A stretch of DNA of 64,000 nt from Rhodococcus globerulus NBRC 14531 (GCF_001894805.1 NZ_BCWX01000003.1:496001-560000), one strand, 5' to 3'. Positions 1 to 9,644 are shown, numbered from the stretch's first letter. Made by a program: numbers and translations. The notes: a model not told the origin generated them from the letters alone.

Positions 1-206
1 AGCGATCCGGCATAGATCAACGAAGTGAAAACCAGTGCCCACCAAGGGTTCAGGCCTTGCTGCACAACAAGCACCCCGAGGGCGATGCCGAGTGGCAGGA
101 GTCCGATGCCGACCGGCAATGACAATGCAAAGGCGCGTCGCCACGCCGGGTTCTGGCGCGCGGCATCGACGGCAGTTGCATCCGCTGATGTTGAAGATTC
201 GATCAC
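1..206 (-). CDS. AzlC family branched-chain amino acid exporter subunit (N-terminal part, cut by window edge)
   Basis: Reverse-strand reading frame that runs off the left edge; only about 68 N-terminal residues are visible. After a hydrophilic head (VIESSTSADATAVDAARQNP) comes the start of a membrane segment with the AzlC-like stretch LPLGIALGVLVVQQGLNPWW followed by SLIYAGS. AzlC works with the small subunit AzlD to export branched-chain amino acids or analogues. The GTG start at 206 is chosen because it precedes the family-like N-terminus. It is divergent from an Lrp/AsnC regulator, the usual partner of azlCD, so leucine-responsive control is likely (inference). The C-terminal two thirds are outside the window. 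Confidence 0.8.
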   Translation of the reverse strand, partial: MIESSTSADATAVDAARQNPAWRRAFALSLPVGIGLLPLGIALGVLVVQQGLNPWWALVFTSLIYAGS

Positions 207-285
207 CACAGAAATGTAGTACAAAGTCCGCGGTTGACGATTGCCCAGAATGCGCGGAATTGAGACTTTGCGCAATAATATCCGC

Positions 286-726
286 ATGGATGCCATGGAT
301 GACGCAATTTTATTCCACCTCCGTCAGGACTCCAGTCTGACCAACACCGAATTGGCGGATCTGGTGGGGCTGACGCCGTCGCCGTGCCTGCGCCGGGTCA
401 AGAAACTCGAGGCCGACGGAGTCATCACCGGTTACCGGGCAATCGTCAGCCCCGAGGCGCTCGACCGCGGATTTCAGGTGATCGTGACAGCCGAGATCGG
501 CGTCAACGACCAGGCGACCATCGAGGACTTCGAATCACGCGTCGCGGCTTTCGACGAAGTGATCGAATGTCGACGGCTCTTCGGGATCCCCGATTACTTC
601 ATTCGCGTCGCGGTGAAGGATCTCGCGACATACGAACAATTCATGGCCACCAAACTCAGTGGCCTCCCCGCTGTGTCACGGGTGACCTCGCTCATCACGA
701 TGAAAACCATCAAGAGTGTGGACTGA
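286..726 (+). CDS. Lrp/AsnC family transcriptional regulator
   Basis: 146-residue protein with the two-domain Lrp/AsnC layout: an N-terminal winged HTH (TNTELADLVGLTPSPCLRRV, residues about 17-36) and a C-terminal ligand-binding RAM domain (VIVTAEIGVNDQATIEDFE onward). The frame is open upstream to a TTG at 241, but ATG 286 gives the standard N-terminus MDAMDDAILFHL. A -10-like TAATAT at 276-281 lies five bases before it and no Shine-Dalgarno is visible, so a leaderless transcript is probable. It is divergent from azlC and most likely controls it in response to an amino acid (inference). Confidence 0.9.
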   Translation: MDAMDDAILFHLRQDSSLTNTELADLVGLTPSPCLRRVKKLEADGVITGYRAIVSPEALDRGFQVIVTAEIGVNDQATIEDFESRVAAFDEVIECRRLFGIPDYFIRVAVKDLATYEQFMATKLSGLPAVSRVTSLITMKTIKSVD

Positions 727-760
727 GATTTTTGTCGGTAGGTGGCGTTAACGTCGGAAC

Positions 761-1186
761 ATGGGATACGAATTTCAAGTCACCGTGGACTCCGCGCAAC
801 CACATGAACAGGCAAAATGGTGGGCGGCCGCACTCGGCTGGGCTGTCGAGCCGAGCGATGAGGATTTCATCAGAGGTCTCGTCGCAGCTGGGCACGCGCA
901 AGAATCCGACACAACCACTTTTGAAGGCGTGCTCGTCTGGAGGGAAGGTGCAGCCATCAGCGACCCGGAACATCCGGAGCGTCCGCGAGTTCTGTTTCAG
1001 CTGGTGCCCGAGAAGAAAACGGTGAAAAACCGACTTCACCTGGATATCAGAGTGGGAGACAACCGTGAGGACGTAGCCGCTCATCTCGAGGCGGTCGGCG
1101 CGACGATACTTCACCGAGGCCAGCAAGGCCCGAGCGTGTGGATCACGATGTCCGACCCGGAGGGCAACGAATTCTGTGTCAGTTAG
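761..1186 (+). CDS. VOC family (glyoxalase/bleomycin-resistance fold) protein
   Basis: 141-residue protein with two beta-alpha-beta-beta-beta modules: the first opens with FQVTVDSAQPHEQAKWWAAA, the second with RLHLDIRVGDNREDVAAHLE and ends in SDPEGNEFCVS. This is the short actinobacterial glyoxalase-like type related to pterin dehydratase-like VOC proteins. The metal-binding His/Glu pattern is only partly recognisable, so a substrate cannot be assigned. It starts 34 bp after the Lrp gene and overlaps the convergent AraC gene tail to tail by 4 bp. Confidence 0.8.
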   Translation: MGYEFQVTVDSAQPHEQAKWWAAALGWAVEPSDEDFIRGLVAAGHAQESDTTTFEGVLVWREGAAISDPEHPERPRVLFQLVPEKKTVKNRLHLDIRVGDNREDVAAHLEAVGATILHRGQQGPSVWITMSDPEGNEFCVS

Positions 1187-2193
1187 CGGTACGAGCTGGG
1201 AGTATCTCCGGTCCAGCGTTTGAACGCGCGGCGGAACGCGCTGGGCTCGGAGAACCCGAGGCGAGCCGACAGGACGTCTACCGACTCGCCCCGGCCAAGG
1301 CCGGCGATCGCGACGTCGCGGAGCACCTCTTCGCGTAGCTGATTCAGTGACGTGCCCTCGCGGCGAAGCAACCGTCGCAAGTGCGGCACGCTGATCGAGA
1401 GCATTTCGGCAATCTCTTCCGCTGTCGAGGTGCGCCCCTTCACGCCTAACTCCACAACTCGGCGTACCTGGGCTGACGCGGTGCTGTCGTAATCGCGCTC
1501 GGACATCAGCTGGATAGGCGACGCGCGCAAGTACTCCTCGAGGGATTCCTCGGTCTGGATGATCGGCGCTCGCATCGCAGAATCGTCGAAATCCAAAGCG
1601 GCGCAGGGCGCATCGAACGTAACCGGGACGCCGAAGATGTAGTCGTAGTCTTGGGCCAACCGCGCATCCGGCGCCGAGTACGGGAACTCGACGGCCCGAA
1701 GCCGGACCCGCTTGCCGATCAACCACGCGGCAAATCGGTGTAGGAGGATCAGCATGAAGTCCGTTGTCACGCGTGCCGCGATATCGGGTTCGGAGATTCC
1801 TTCCCGCGGGTGACCGGAGAAACTGATGCGTGTGCTCTCCTCACCCGCTTCTATCGTCAATGGGGCCAAACTCGGCAGTGCTCGGATCACATCTGCCATC
1901 CGAGCGAAAGCGCTACCGAGGTCGGGGCAGTGAATCAATGTCAGGCAGATCAGCCGAAAGGTGCCGCGGGGGACAGGGGCGCGCCCGAGACCGAACAATT
2001 CGTCGTTCGTGATCTGCCAGGTGGTTTGGATGAACGTAGTTACTTGAGTGGGGGTGAGCCGGGCACGTGGGTCCGCGAGCGTGGTGAGATCGATTCCCGC
2101 TGCCCGCAAGGCGCCCGACAAGTCCACATTGTTGTCCGGCGAGAACATGAGATAACGCTGAATAAATGCAGTGGGGATGGTGCGAGCATTCAT
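1183..2193 (-). CDS. AraC family transcriptional regulator
   Basis: 336 residues: an N-terminal arabinose-binding-type domain (about 20-200) and a C-terminal double HTH (about 235-336) with TSTAEEIAEMLSISVPHLRR as first helix pair and VLSARLGFSEPSAFRRAFKR as the conserved second. This is the OruR/ArgR-like AraC class with a large N-terminal sensor. Its ATG overlaps the TGA of the upstream aminotransferase gene (ATGA), so the two are translationally coupled, an unusual partner for a dapC-like gene. The inducer is unknown. Confidence 0.9.
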   Translation of the reverse strand: MNARTIPTAFIQRYLMFSPDNNVDLSGALRAAGIDLTTLADPRARLTPTQVTTFIQTTWQITNDELFGLGRAPVPRGTFRLICLTLIHCPDLGSAFARMADVIRALPSLAPLTIEAGEESTRISFSGHPREGISEPDIAARVTTDFMLILLHRFAAWLIGKRVRLRAVEFPYSAPDARLAQDYDYIFGVPVTFDAPCAALDFDDSAMRAPIIQTEESLEEYLRASPIQLMSERDYDSTASAQVRRVVELGVKGRTSTAEEIAEMLSISVPHLRRLLRREGTSLNQLREEVLRDVAIAGLGRGESVDVLSARLGFSEPSAFRRAFKRWTGDTPSSYR

Positions 2194-3380
2194 GGGTGAG
2201 CGGCTCCCCGGAGCAGATGGAGGCGTCTCGCTGCTTCGGCAAGTACGTGGTCCTGTTTGCAGAATGCAAACCGCACCAAGTGCTTCCAGCTGTCACGGTT
2301 GTCGGCGAATACGTCGACGGGGACGGCTGCGACTCCGATGCGTTCCGGTAACGCGCGGCAGAAATCTCCCGCGTCGGATTCGCCCAGTGGCCGGATGTCC
2401 GCGAGCAGAAAGTAGGTGCCACCTCCCGAATGCACGTGGAGTCCCGCGTCGGTCAACGCGTCGGCAAGCACATCTCGCTTGGACTGCAGACTCGATCGCA
2501 GATCCGCGACCCACGCTTGCTCGTTGGTCAATGCATAGGCGACAGCCGGCTGGAACGGCGCGCCGGCAACAAAGGACATGAACTGTTTGGCCGCGCGCAC
2601 GCCGTCGATGAGCTCGCGCGGGCCGATCGCCCAGCCGGTCTTCCAGCCGGTGACATTGAAAGTTTTTGCGGCGCTGGACACTGTGACGGTGCGTTCACGC
2701 ATTCCGGGCAGCGACGCCATCGGCGTATGCGTGAGGCCGTCGAACACCAAGTGCTCGTAGACTTCGTCGCTCAGCACGATCAGGTCGCGTTCGCACGCAA
2801 TTTCTGCAAGTGCGCGCAATTCGTCATCGGTGAACACCGTCCCGGTGGGGTTGTGTGGACTGTTGACCACCAGCATCTTTGTCTTGGGGGTAATCGCTGC
2901 CTTGACTGCATCGATGTCGACAACAAATTTGTCACCCGACGCGACCAACGGAACGGTACGACGGATCGCGCCGGCCAGAGCGACGGAAGCCGCGTACGAG
3001 TCGTAGTACGGCTCGATAAGTACTACTTCCTCACCGGGTTCGACCAAACCCAGAATTGCAGCGCTGATCGCTTCTGTGGCTCCGACGGTCACCAGTACTT
3101 CGGAATCAGGATCGAATTCCAAGCCGTACCGTACTATCCGGTCGGCGGCAACGGCCTGGCGTAGAACTGGCATACCCGGGCCCGGCGGATACTGGTTGAC
3201 TCCGTCGGCGATGGCTTGGCGCGCGACGTCGAGCATCGCGGCGGGTCCGTCGGTGTCGGGAAATCCTTGGCCGAGATTGACGGCGTTGTGAAGAGTTGCC
3301 AGTGCCGTCATCTCCGCGAAGATCGTGGACGCAAAAGGCTGCAGGCGCGAAACGGTGCGATTGCGGGGCGTCGAAGGCAT
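2190..3380 (-). CDS. dapC: PLP-dependent aminotransferase, probable N-succinyldiaminopimelate aminotransferase (DapC type)
   Basis: 396-residue fold-type I aminotransferase. Visible motifs are NLGQGFPDTDGP near the N-terminus, NSPHNPTGTVF (substrate/PLP contact), LIVLSDEVYEHLVF and the Schiff-base lysine in SSAAKTFNVTGWKTGWAIGP (about residue 235). The family includes kynurenine/methionine aminotransferases; the M. tuberculosis orthologue by context (Rv0858c) is assigned as DapC of the succinylase branch of lysine/diaminopimelate synthesis. It is first gene of a two-gene unit with the AraC regulator. Substrate specificity cannot be read from sequence, so the symbol rests on synteny and overall match. 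Confidence 0.82.
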   Translation of the reverse strand: MPSTPRNRTVSRLQPFASTIFAEMTALATLHNAVNLGQGFPDTDGPAAMLDVARQAIADGVNQYPPGPGMPVLRQAVAADRIVRYGLEFDPDSEVLVTVGATEAISAAILGLVEPGEEVVLIEPYYDSYAASVALAGAIRRTVPLVASGDKFVVDIDAVKAAITPKTKMLVVNSPHNPTGTVFTDDELRALAEIACERDLIVLSDEVYEHLVFDGLTHTPMASLPGMRERTVTVSSAAKTFNVTGWKTGWAIGPRELIDGVRAAKQFMSFVAGAPFQPAVAYALTNEQAWVADLRSSLQSKRDVLADALTDAGLHVHSGGGTYFLLADIRPLGESDAGDFCRALPERIGVAAVPVDVFADNRDSWKHLVRFAFCKQDHVLAEAARRLHLLRGAAHP

Positions 3381-3513
3381 CTTTGCAGCTTAGTCGGCGG
3401 CAGATGCATCTTCACATTGCTGTCAAGGCTCGGTTCAGCACGTTTAGAACCCCGCGTTCGTTCCACTCTGTAAGTGGCACCGATTGTGGTGCCGCAGACT
3501 TACGGAGGTTGTC

Positions 3514-4092
3514 ATGCCCCGCATACCCGCAGTGGCGCCCGGTGACGGCGGACCACTGATCAAAGTGGCGTACAAGTTCGCCGCCCGGCAGTTCGACGAG
3601 GTCCCTGAACCGTTTGCCGTGCTCGCGAACCACAAGAAGCTGTTTCTGGCGGCCGCCGGGCATGAAATGGCAGTGCAGAAAGCGTCCAAAGTTCTGCCGG
3701 TGAGTGTCCGGGAGTTGGCGGTCTACCGAGTCGCCTCTACCGTGGGTTGTTCGTGGTGCGTCGACTTCGGCACGATGCTCGCGCGTCTGGACGGCCTTGA
3801 CGTCGAGCGTTTGAAAGCGATTGAGCATTATCGAGACTCGCCGCTCTACAGCGAGGACGAGCGAGCAGCCATCGCGTACGCGGACGCGATGACAGGCGAC
3901 CCACACGGTGAGCACGGAGTTACCGACGAGCAGGTTGCGGACCTCGAGAGTCGGTTCGGTAGGGCAGGCGTGGTGGAGCTGACCTATCAGATCGGGCTGG
4001 AGAACATGCGCTCGCGAATGTATTCCGCGTTGGGAATCACGGAACAGGGATTCGGTACCGACTCCTGCCGAGTTCCGTGGTCTCAAGAGTAG
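3514..4092 (+). CDS. Carboxymuconolactone decarboxylase / AhpD-like family protein
   Basis: 192 residues. The AhpD-like core is VGCSWCVDFGT with the CxxC pair (about 75-80), preceded by LPVSVRELAVYRVAS and followed by helices ending in VVELTYQIGLENMRSRMY. The CxxC and nearby acidic residue fit a peroxidase-type disulfide reductase or a CMD-like carbonyl enzyme; these cannot be separated here. ATG 3514 is chosen over upstream codons because ACGGAGG at 3502-3508 is a good ribosome binding site. It is monocistronic, divergent from dapC and upstream of the molybdate unit. Confidence 0.85.
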   Translation: MPRIPAVAPGDGGPLIKVAYKFAARQFDEVPEPFAVLANHKKLFLAAAGHEMAVQKASKVLPVSVRELAVYRVASTVGCSWCVDFGTMLARLDGLDVERLKAIEHYRDSPLYSEDERAAIAYADAMTGDPHGEHGVTDEQVADLESRFGRAGVVELTYQIGLENMRSRMYSALGITEQGFGTDSCRVPWSQE

Positions 4093-4149
4093 AACTCCGC
4101 AAGAGCGGATGAATTGATCTATTTTTAACGCACTTGCGGACATTTTGGC

Positions 4150-4178
4150 TTGTTCGGGGCTGCTGCGAGCCCTACGAT
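4150..4178 (+). promoter_or_regulatory. Promoter of the mod unit (leaderless)
   Basis: TTGTTC at 4150-4155 and TACGAT at 4173-4178 are separated by 17 bp, with the GTG start of the HTH-TOBE gene at 4185, seven bases after the -10. This is the classic geometry for a leaderless sigma-A transcript in mycobacteria and relatives. No ribosome binding site is present before that GTG. Confidence 0.5.
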
Positions 4179-4184
4179 CATGAG

Positions 4185-4598
4185 GTGCCCAACATACGAA
4201 TACGCGAAGCGGCCGGGCTACTGGGTGTCAGTGACGACACCGTGCGTCGGTGGATCGACAGCGGGCAGCTGAGCGCGGCAACCGACGATTCGGGTCGCAA
4301 GGTGATCGACGGCGCCGAACTGGCTGCGTTTGCGCGATCCAACGCGGCTCCCGCTCCCGTGGATCCGCTGAGTACCGGGACGTCGGCCCGCAACCGGTTT
4401 GCCGGCCTCGTGACCAAGGTTGTCACCGACACGGTGATGGCGCAGGTCGAAATGCAGTGCGGTCCGTTCACCGTGGTCTCGCTGATGAGCACCGACGCCG
4501 TTCGTGAATTGGGATTGGAAGTCGGCAGCATCGCGGTTGCCGTAGTCAAAGCCACAACCGTGATCGTGGAAACCCCGTCAACGTTGAAAACGCAGTGA
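4185..4598 (+). CDS. HTH-TOBE protein, probable molybdate-responsive regulator or molybdate-binding protein
   Basis: 137 residues. Residues 1-50 form an excisionase/MerR-like HTH (RIREAAGLLGVSDDTVRRWI); residues about 68-135 form one TOBE/Mop domain (ARNRFAGLVTKVVTDTVMAQ onward, ending in VVKATTVIVE). TOBE/Mop domains bind molybdate or tungstate, so the fusion looks like a compact one-component molybdate sensor. It is the first gene of the mod unit and its stop overlaps the region of the modA start. GTG 4185 is preferred to the upstream in-frame ATG because of the leaderless promoter. Autoregulation of modABC is likely but inferred. Confidence 0.85.
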   Translation: MPNIRIREAAGLLGVSDDTVRRWIDSGQLSAATDDSGRKVIDGAELAAFARSNAAPAPVDPLSTGTSARNRFAGLVTKVVTDTVMAQVEMQCGPFTVVSLMSTDAVRELGLEVGSIAVAVVKATTVIVETPSTLKTQ

Positions 4599-4606
4599 GG
4601 AAATCA

Positions 4607-5401
4607 GTGAAAAAAGGGCTCGGAATAGTTGCCTCAGGTGTTCTCTCGCTTGCTCTGGTGAGCGGTTGCAGTAGCTCGGACAGCTCGTCACCTTCGACGT
4701 CGGCTGCCAGTACTTCGGCAACAGTGACCGGCGACATCACCGTTTTTGCGGCGGCATCGCTAAAGAACACATTTACCGAACTCGGCAAGGAATTCGAGGC
4801 CGAAAACCCCGGAACTACAGTTACTTTCAGTTTCGCTGGTTCGTCGGATCTGGTTGCGCAGATCATCCAGGGCGCTCCCGCGGATGTGTTTGCGTCGGCT
4901 GATGCGGCAAACATGAAGAAGGCCACCGACGCTGGAGTTGTTGCAGGTACGCCCTCCGACTTTGCGAGCAATACTCTCACGATCGTGGTGCCGCCTGGTA
5001 ACCCGAAGGGAATCACCTCGTTCGCCGATTTGGCCAAGGAGGGAACACAATTGGTGATCTGTGCTCCCCAGGTTCCCTGCGGGGCTGCCACAAAGAAGGT
5101 CGAAGAAGCGAGCGGTGAAAGCCTGAAGCCGGTCAGTGAGGAGTCCTCGGTAACCGACGTGCTGAACAAAGTCACCTCAGGTCAGGCAGATGCCGGCATC
5201 GTGTACGTAACAGACGCGAAGTCGGCGGGCGAGAAGGTCGAGACCATCGCCTTCCCCGAGGCCGCTTCCGTTGTCAACCTGTACCAGGTTGCAGCACTGA
5301 AGGATTCGAAGAACCTCACCACCGCGACCAAGTTCGTTGATCTCGTGAGTGGCCCGAAGGGTCTGGTTGTGCTGACGAATGCAGGATTTGCCGCTCCGTG
5401 A
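4607..5401 (+). CDS. modA: Molybdate ABC transporter substrate-binding lipoprotein ModA
   Basis: 264-residue lipoprotein: signal peptide with lipobox LVSGC, a Ser/Thr-rich linker, then a ModA fold beginning [20 protein letters not shown], the typical opening with the oxyanion-binding serine after AA. Further hallmarks are [20 protein letters not shown] and [23 protein letters not shown] 4607 is preceded by AGGA and gives a normal signal peptide; a GTG at 4595 is an alternative giving four extra residues. It is co-transcribed with modB and modC and delivers molybdate to them at the outer face of the membrane. Confidence 0.95.
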   Translation: MKKGLGIVASGVLSLALVSGCSSSDSSSPSTSAASTSATVTGDITVFAAASLKNTFTELGKEFEAENPGTTVTFSFAGSSDLVAQIIQGAPADVFASADAANMKKATDAGVVAGTPSDFASNTLTIVVPPGNPKGITSFADLAKEGTQLVICAPQVPCGAATKKVEEASGESLKPVSEESSVTDVLNKVTSGQADAGIVYVTDAKSAGEKVETIAFPEAASVVNLYQVAALKDSKNLTTATKFVDLVSGPKGLVVLTNAGFAAP

Positions 5402-6207
5402 TGCGAATCAGACCGGCAGTCCGTGCTCCGCTCGGGCTGCCGGTATGGATTTATCTCCCTGCCGTGATCGGCGGGGCCTTCGTGATAGTTCCGTTGCTCG
5501 CGATGCTGCAGACGGTGCAATGGTCGCAGTTCTGGCAACTCGTGACCTCGGAGTCGTCGATAGCGGCTCTGAAGCTGAGCCTGAAGACCGCGGCGATGAG
5601 CACAGTGCTCTGCATTCTCTTCGGGGTACCGATGGCTGTGGTGCTGGCGCGCAGCAGTTTCCGTGGACTGTCGGTACTGCGGTCACTGATCTTGCTGCCG
5701 CTCGTCCTGCCTCCGGTAGTGGGCGGAATCGCGCTGCTCTACACGTTCGGCCGTAAAGGGCTGATCGGGGAGCAGTTGGAGGTGCTCGGAATTCAGATCG
5801 CATTCTCCACGACCGCCGTTGTTCTGGCACAAACGTTTGTCGCGCTGCCGTTTCTGGTGGTCAGTCTCGAAGGGGCACTGCGGACGGCAGGCACTCGTTA
5901 CGAGGCCGTGGCATCAACGCTCGGAGCCAGGCCGACCACGGTGCTACGACGCGTCACCCTGCCGCTGGTGATTCCCGGTCTGATCTCGGGAGCCGTACTC
6001 GCCTTTGCGCGAGCGTTGGGGGAGTTCGGTGCGACGCTGACCTTTGCCGGGAGCCTGCAAGGAGTCACACGCACCTTGCCGCTGGAGATCTACCTGCAAC
6101 GTGAGAGTGATCCCGATGCTGCCGTGGCACTTTCGCTGGTTCTGGTCGTTGTTGCCGTGGTCATCGTCGTCGCCGTCCGTGGCCGCGGATCGGCAGGATC
6201 ACTGTGA
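5398..6207 (+). CDS. modB: Molybdate ABC transporter permease ModB
   Basis: 269 residues with about six membrane segments ([20 protein letters not shown] being the first). The EAA loop that docks the ATPase is seen at [20 protein letters not shown] followed by [12 protein letters not shown], and [15 protein letters not shown] is a strong ModB signature. The GTG at 5398 overlaps the modA stop; an ATG follows at 5401. It forms the transmembrane channel of the ModABC importer. Confidence 0.96.
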   Translation: MMRIRPAVRAPLGLPVWIYLPAVIGGAFVIVPLLAMLQTVQWSQFWQLVTSESSIAALKLSLKTAAMSTVLCILFGVPMAVVLARSSFRGLSVLRSLILLPLVLPPVVGGIALLYTFGRKGLIGEQLEVLGIQIAFSTTAVVLAQTFVALPFLVVSLEGALRTAGTRYEAVASTLGARPTTVLRRVTLPLVIPGLISGAVLAFARALGEFGATLTFAGSLQGVTRTLPLEIYLQRESDPDAAVALSLVLVVVAVVIVVAVRGRGSAGSL

Positions 6208-7277
6208 GCGGCTTGCACGTGGATGTCGAAATCCCCGAACGCGACGTGATCGCCTCGTTCGACGTTGCCGCCGGTGAGGTGACAGCGATACTCGGCCCGA
6301 ACGGCGCCGGAAAATCGACGGTGCTGGCTGCTGTTGCGGGACTGCATCATCCGAATCGTGGGCGAATCGAACTCAATGGACGGGTGCTGACCGATACCGC
6401 TGCCGGAGTCTGCGTGTCTCCGCACAAACGTGGGACTGTCCTGCTCGCTCAGGACGCACTGCTCTTTCCTCATCTCAGTGCCGTGGACAACGTCGCGTTT
6501 GCACCGCGCAGTGCCGGGCGGTCTCGTCGTGAATCCGCGCAGGCGGCCCGCCACTGGCTCGGCGCCGTCGACGCCGGCGAGTTGGCGGATCGGAAACCGT
6601 CGCAGCTGTCCGGGGGCCAGGCACAACGTGTTGCAGTGGCGCGGGCACTGGCGGCTGAGCCTGAACTACTGCTCCTCGACGAACCGATGTCAGCACTCGA
6701 CGTATCGTCGGCCCCGGCGCTGCGTTCCTTGCTGCGACGAGTGCTGCGAACCGGTAACCGCACAGCCGTTCTGGTGACTCACGACGCGCTTGATGCCTTG
6801 GCGCTCGCGGATAGCGTCGTGGTTATGGATGGTGGACGCGTCGTCGAACGTGGAGATGTGCGGACGGTGCTGACGCGTCCTCGTAGTACGTTTGCCGCCA
6901 GGATTGCCGGAATCAATCTGCGTAGTGGCGTCATGATCGAGGACTGCGCGATCCGAACTCCTGGTGGTACCGCCATCGCCGGCCTTGCCGAAGTGGCTGT
7001 GCCAGTGGGTAGCCCAGCAGTTTCGATGTTCGAACCCAGTGCTGTGTCGGTGTATCTCCATCCGCCGCACGGAAGCCCTCGCAACGCGTTCGACGTCACT
7101 GTTGCCGAGATCGAGAATCGAGGCTCGACGGTTCGGGTACGCGCCGAGGACGACGAGGGACAGCCGGGACTTTCGGCCGACATCACGACAGCAGCGGCGG
7201 CCGAGCTCGATCTCGTTCCGGGCGCGACGGTGACCTTCGTTGTCAAAGCGACAGAGACGCTGATCTACGCTCAGTAA
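6204..7277 (+). CDS. modC: Molybdate ABC transporter ATP-binding protein ModC
   Basis: 357 residues. ATPase domain with Walker [10 protein letters not shown] (about 31-39), signature [16 protein letters not shown], Walker [13 protein letters not shown] and the switch histidine in VLVTHD. A C-terminal TOBE domain (about 290-357: [20 protein letters not shown]) may bind molybdate and give trans-inhibition. GTG start overlaps the modB stop (GTGA), indicating translational coupling. Confidence 0.96.
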   Translation: MSGLHVDVEIPERDVIASFDVAAGEVTAILGPNGAGKSTVLAAVAGLHHPNRGRIELNGRVLTDTAAGVCVSPHKRGTVLLAQDALLFPHLSAVDNVAFAPRSAGRSRRESAQAARHWLGAVDAGELADRKPSQLSGGQAQRVAVARALAAEPELLLLDEPMSALDVSSAPALRSLLRRVLRTGNRTAVLVTHDALDALALADSVVVMDGGRVVERGDVRTVLTRPRSTFAARIAGINLRSGVMIEDCAIRTPGGTAIAGLAEVAVPVGSPAVSMFEPSAVSVYLHPPHGSPRNAFDVTVAEIENRGSTVRVRAEDDEGQPGLSADITTAAAAELDLVPGATVTFVVKATETLIYAQ

Positions 7278-7311
7278 CGTCTCACACGTTATTCGGCTCG
7301 AAGGATGGGTA

Positions 7312-8991
7312 GTGAACCCCGAAGACGCACCACCAGGGGAGCCTGCCGTTGTTCCCGCACCACGGCCTGCGCGGAGTGTGTTGTTCGGATTGCCGCCGGT
7401 GGGAAACCGATTTCCAGGAGCCGTTCGGGTGGCGCTCGCCCTCGCGATTCCGGCGACAATCGCGACGCTTCTCGGATACGGCTCTGCGTCACTTCTCGTC
7501 GGGCTGGGAGCCTTCGCCTCGATTTACGGTGAAGGCCGGCCATACCGGAGCCGGTGGAAAGTCGTCGGCATTGCCGCGTTGGTCTTGACGGTTCTCTCCT
7601 TCATCGGCGCATCGGTGGGCGAACCGATCCACCGGGCTATTTCCGAAGGCGCCCCCGAGGCTCTCCTGATACTCGTCATTCTGGTCATGGCAGTCGTGGT
7701 GTCGACCTGTGCGTTCACCGTTGACGCGTTGCGATTGGGGCCACCAGGAGCGTTCTTCCTCTTGTTGACGACAGAGATCAGTTCGGTGATCGCCACTCCG
7801 GGACAACCGCCGACAGAGGTTGCTCTGTGGACGGCCGTAGGCGGAGCGAGCGCACTACTCGTATCCATGACGGGGATACTGTGGGCGCCGAGAGCGGTGG
7901 AACACGCTGCCGTCGACGCGGCCGTGTCGGCCGTCGACGAATACGTGGCGGCGACAGATCAAGCGAACCGTCACGCTGCCGCGCTGCGACTTCAGGATGC
8001 ATGGCAATGCCTGTACCGCGGAAAGATTGTCGGTACCGATCATCCGCTCACTCGTGAGCTGGAGCGCGCGCAGATGCGGATGGCGCGAGCACTGGCCGAC
8101 GATCACGACCCGGAGTTGATGGCGGACGCAGCTTTCGACATCGACGAGGTAGGTGTGTATCCGCCTTTGCCCGACCCGACGATCCGGTACAGATTTCTGC
8201 GGGCCTGCAATCCGTCCAGTCGAGCGACGATCACTGCAATCCGGCTACTTCTGGCCTGCATCGCAGCGGGAAGCCTGACGGTTCTTCTCGGAATCGACCG
8301 ACCGGATTGGGCAGTGATCGCAGCCGCGATGGTTCTCCACCAGGGGCCGGATCGAATTCTGGGAACCTATCGGGGGATTCACCGGATCGGCGGGACCGTT
8401 CTCGGGTTACTGGTGCTCGGCGGGGTGTATCTGTGGAGCCCGACCGGCCTTGCCATGGTGGCGGTACTTGCTGTGCTGCAGTTGGGAATCGAGCTGTTCC
8501 TGGTGCGCAATTACGGAGTCGCCGTCATCTTCATCACGCCGATGGCGATCCTTCTGGGTGCCGCCGGTGGCGCACACGGCACCGTGCAGCATCTGGTCCT
8601 GAGTCGAATGATCGAAACAGCAGTCGGCGTTGTGGTCGCACTGATCGTGCTGTGGACTGTGGGCCGCCGTGCTCATCGCCGAACTTTGGAGTGGGTCGAC
8701 GGGCGCGTGGCGCGACTGCTCGGCGTGCTGCTCACCGACATTCGGGTGGCACAGCGTGCGCCGAGTGCAGAATTGTGTCGCGATCTGGAGTTCGAACTTC
8801 GCGGCGCCGCCATGGCAGGAATCGATGCAGCGCACAACGAACCGGACTGGGCGACACTGAAGTGGGCAGCGCACACCGAGTTGCATCACCTTGGATCCGA
8901 TGTGCTGCACCGGTTGTCGTTCGGCACCACGGTGTCGCGCTCGCACCTCGAGAACTGGGAACGACGCTACGCGGCGTGCCGATCGAGTTGA
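7312..8991 (+). CDS. FUSC family (aromatic acid exporter-like) membrane protein
   Basis: 559 residues with two halves each carrying several membrane segments. The first (about 35-170) begins RVALALAIPATIATLLGYGS; the second (about 300-450) begins with IRLLLACIAAGSLTVLLGID and continues WAVIAAAMVLHQGPDRILGT, the conserved FUSC_2 stretch with a charged 'GT.RG.HR..GT' loop. The cytoplasmic tail is helical. GTG 7312 lies 34 bp after modC and may be read through from the mod unit, although a link to molybdate is not obvious. Substrate is unknown. Confidence 0.85.
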   Translation: MNPEDAPPGEPAVVPAPRPARSVLFGLPPVGNRFPGAVRVALALAIPATIATLLGYGSASLLVGLGAFASIYGEGRPYRSRWKVVGIAALVLTVLSFIGASVGEPIHRAISEGAPEALLILVILVMAVVVSTCAFTVDALRLGPPGAFFLLLTTEISSVIATPGQPPTEVALWTAVGGASALLVSMTGILWAPRAVEHAAVDAAVSAVDEYVAATDQANRHAAALRLQDAWQCLYRGKIVGTDHPLTRELERAQMRMARALADDHDPELMADAAFDIDEVGVYPPLPDPTIRYRFLRACNPSSRATITAIRLLLACIAAGSLTVLLGIDRPDWAVIAAAMVLHQGPDRILGTYRGIHRIGGTVLGLLVLGGVYLWSPTGLAMVAVLAVLQLGIELFLVRNYGVAVIFITPMAILLGAAGGAHGTVQHLVLSRMIETAVGVVVALIVLWTVGRRAHRRTLEWVDGRVARLLGVLLTDIRVAQRAPSAELCRDLEFELRGAAMAGIDAAHNEPDWATLKWAAHTELHHLGSDVLHRLSFGTTVSRSHLENWERRYAACRSS

Positions 8992-9010
8992 CCGGCTTTC
9001 ACTGTCAGCT

Positions 9011-9499
9011 CTACTCGGCGAACACGTTCCGTAGTTGCTGTTCCTGCTCATGGCTGAGGTTGGTCGACACCAGTTCACCGGACTGACCGTCGAATGCCTC
9101 ATGTACTCGGTCGATGATGGCGTCCGAGGTCAGTACGAACAGTGCCGATGTTCCGGGGGTGACATTCTTGCGGACGCCGGCTATGAATTCGTCGTCGATT
9201 CCCACATCCGTCAAAGAACCGGCGAGCGCGCCGATCCCGGCCCCGAGCGCAGCTCCGAGTAGCGGGATGAAGAAGAGTAAACCGAATAGCAGTCCCCAGA
9301 ATGCGCCTCCGAGTGCGCCGGCACCGGTGACGTTGTTGAGCTGGCGAGTCTTGGGCTTATTCGCCCCTTCGGGCCACGACACAAGCGCTGCATCGCGAAC
9401 CGTGATCAGTTCCTGTCGTTGAAGGTCCTCGAGCGTCGTGATTGCAGTATCCGCGCCCGAGGGTGTCGGGAACTTCCACACTGTCAAGGTGGCACCCAT
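9011..9499 (-). CDS. DUF1269 family membrane protein with glycine-zipper segments
   Basis: 162 residues. After a soluble start (MGATLTVWKFPTPSGADTAI) there is a hydrophobic centre with repeated small residues (GALGGAFWGLLFGLLFFIPL then LLGAALGAGIGALAG), typical of DUF1269, followed by a soluble domain GTSALFVLTSDAIIDRVHEA. The family is of unknown function and often stress-related in actinobacteria. AGGAG stands before the ATG (reverse complement of 9504-9508). It is monocistronic and convergent with the FUSC gene. Confidence 0.88.
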   Translation of the reverse strand: MGATLTVWKFPTPSGADTAITTLEDLQRQELITVRDAALVSWPEGANKPKTRQLNNVTGAGALGGAFWGLLFGLLFFIPLLGAALGAGIGALAGSLTDVGIDDEFIAGVRKNVTPGTSALFVLTSDAIIDRVHEAFDGQSGELVSTNLSHEQEQQLRNVFAE

Positions 9500-9644
9500 T
9501 CATTTCTCCTTTACTGCCGAGATTTTCCCCGAAGTTGACGTTAGAGATGCGGTTCCGGTGAGCGGGGTTCTGCATCTCGATACCGGTTCATCCTCGATCT
9601 GGACGCCGTGCGAACACATCACCCGCCACGGATGATCCGGTGAC

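Noticed and set aside
3412..4143. 243-codon minus-strand frame opposite the CMD gene
   Set aside because: No family features and the plus strand has a CxxC AhpD-like core with its own ribosome site.
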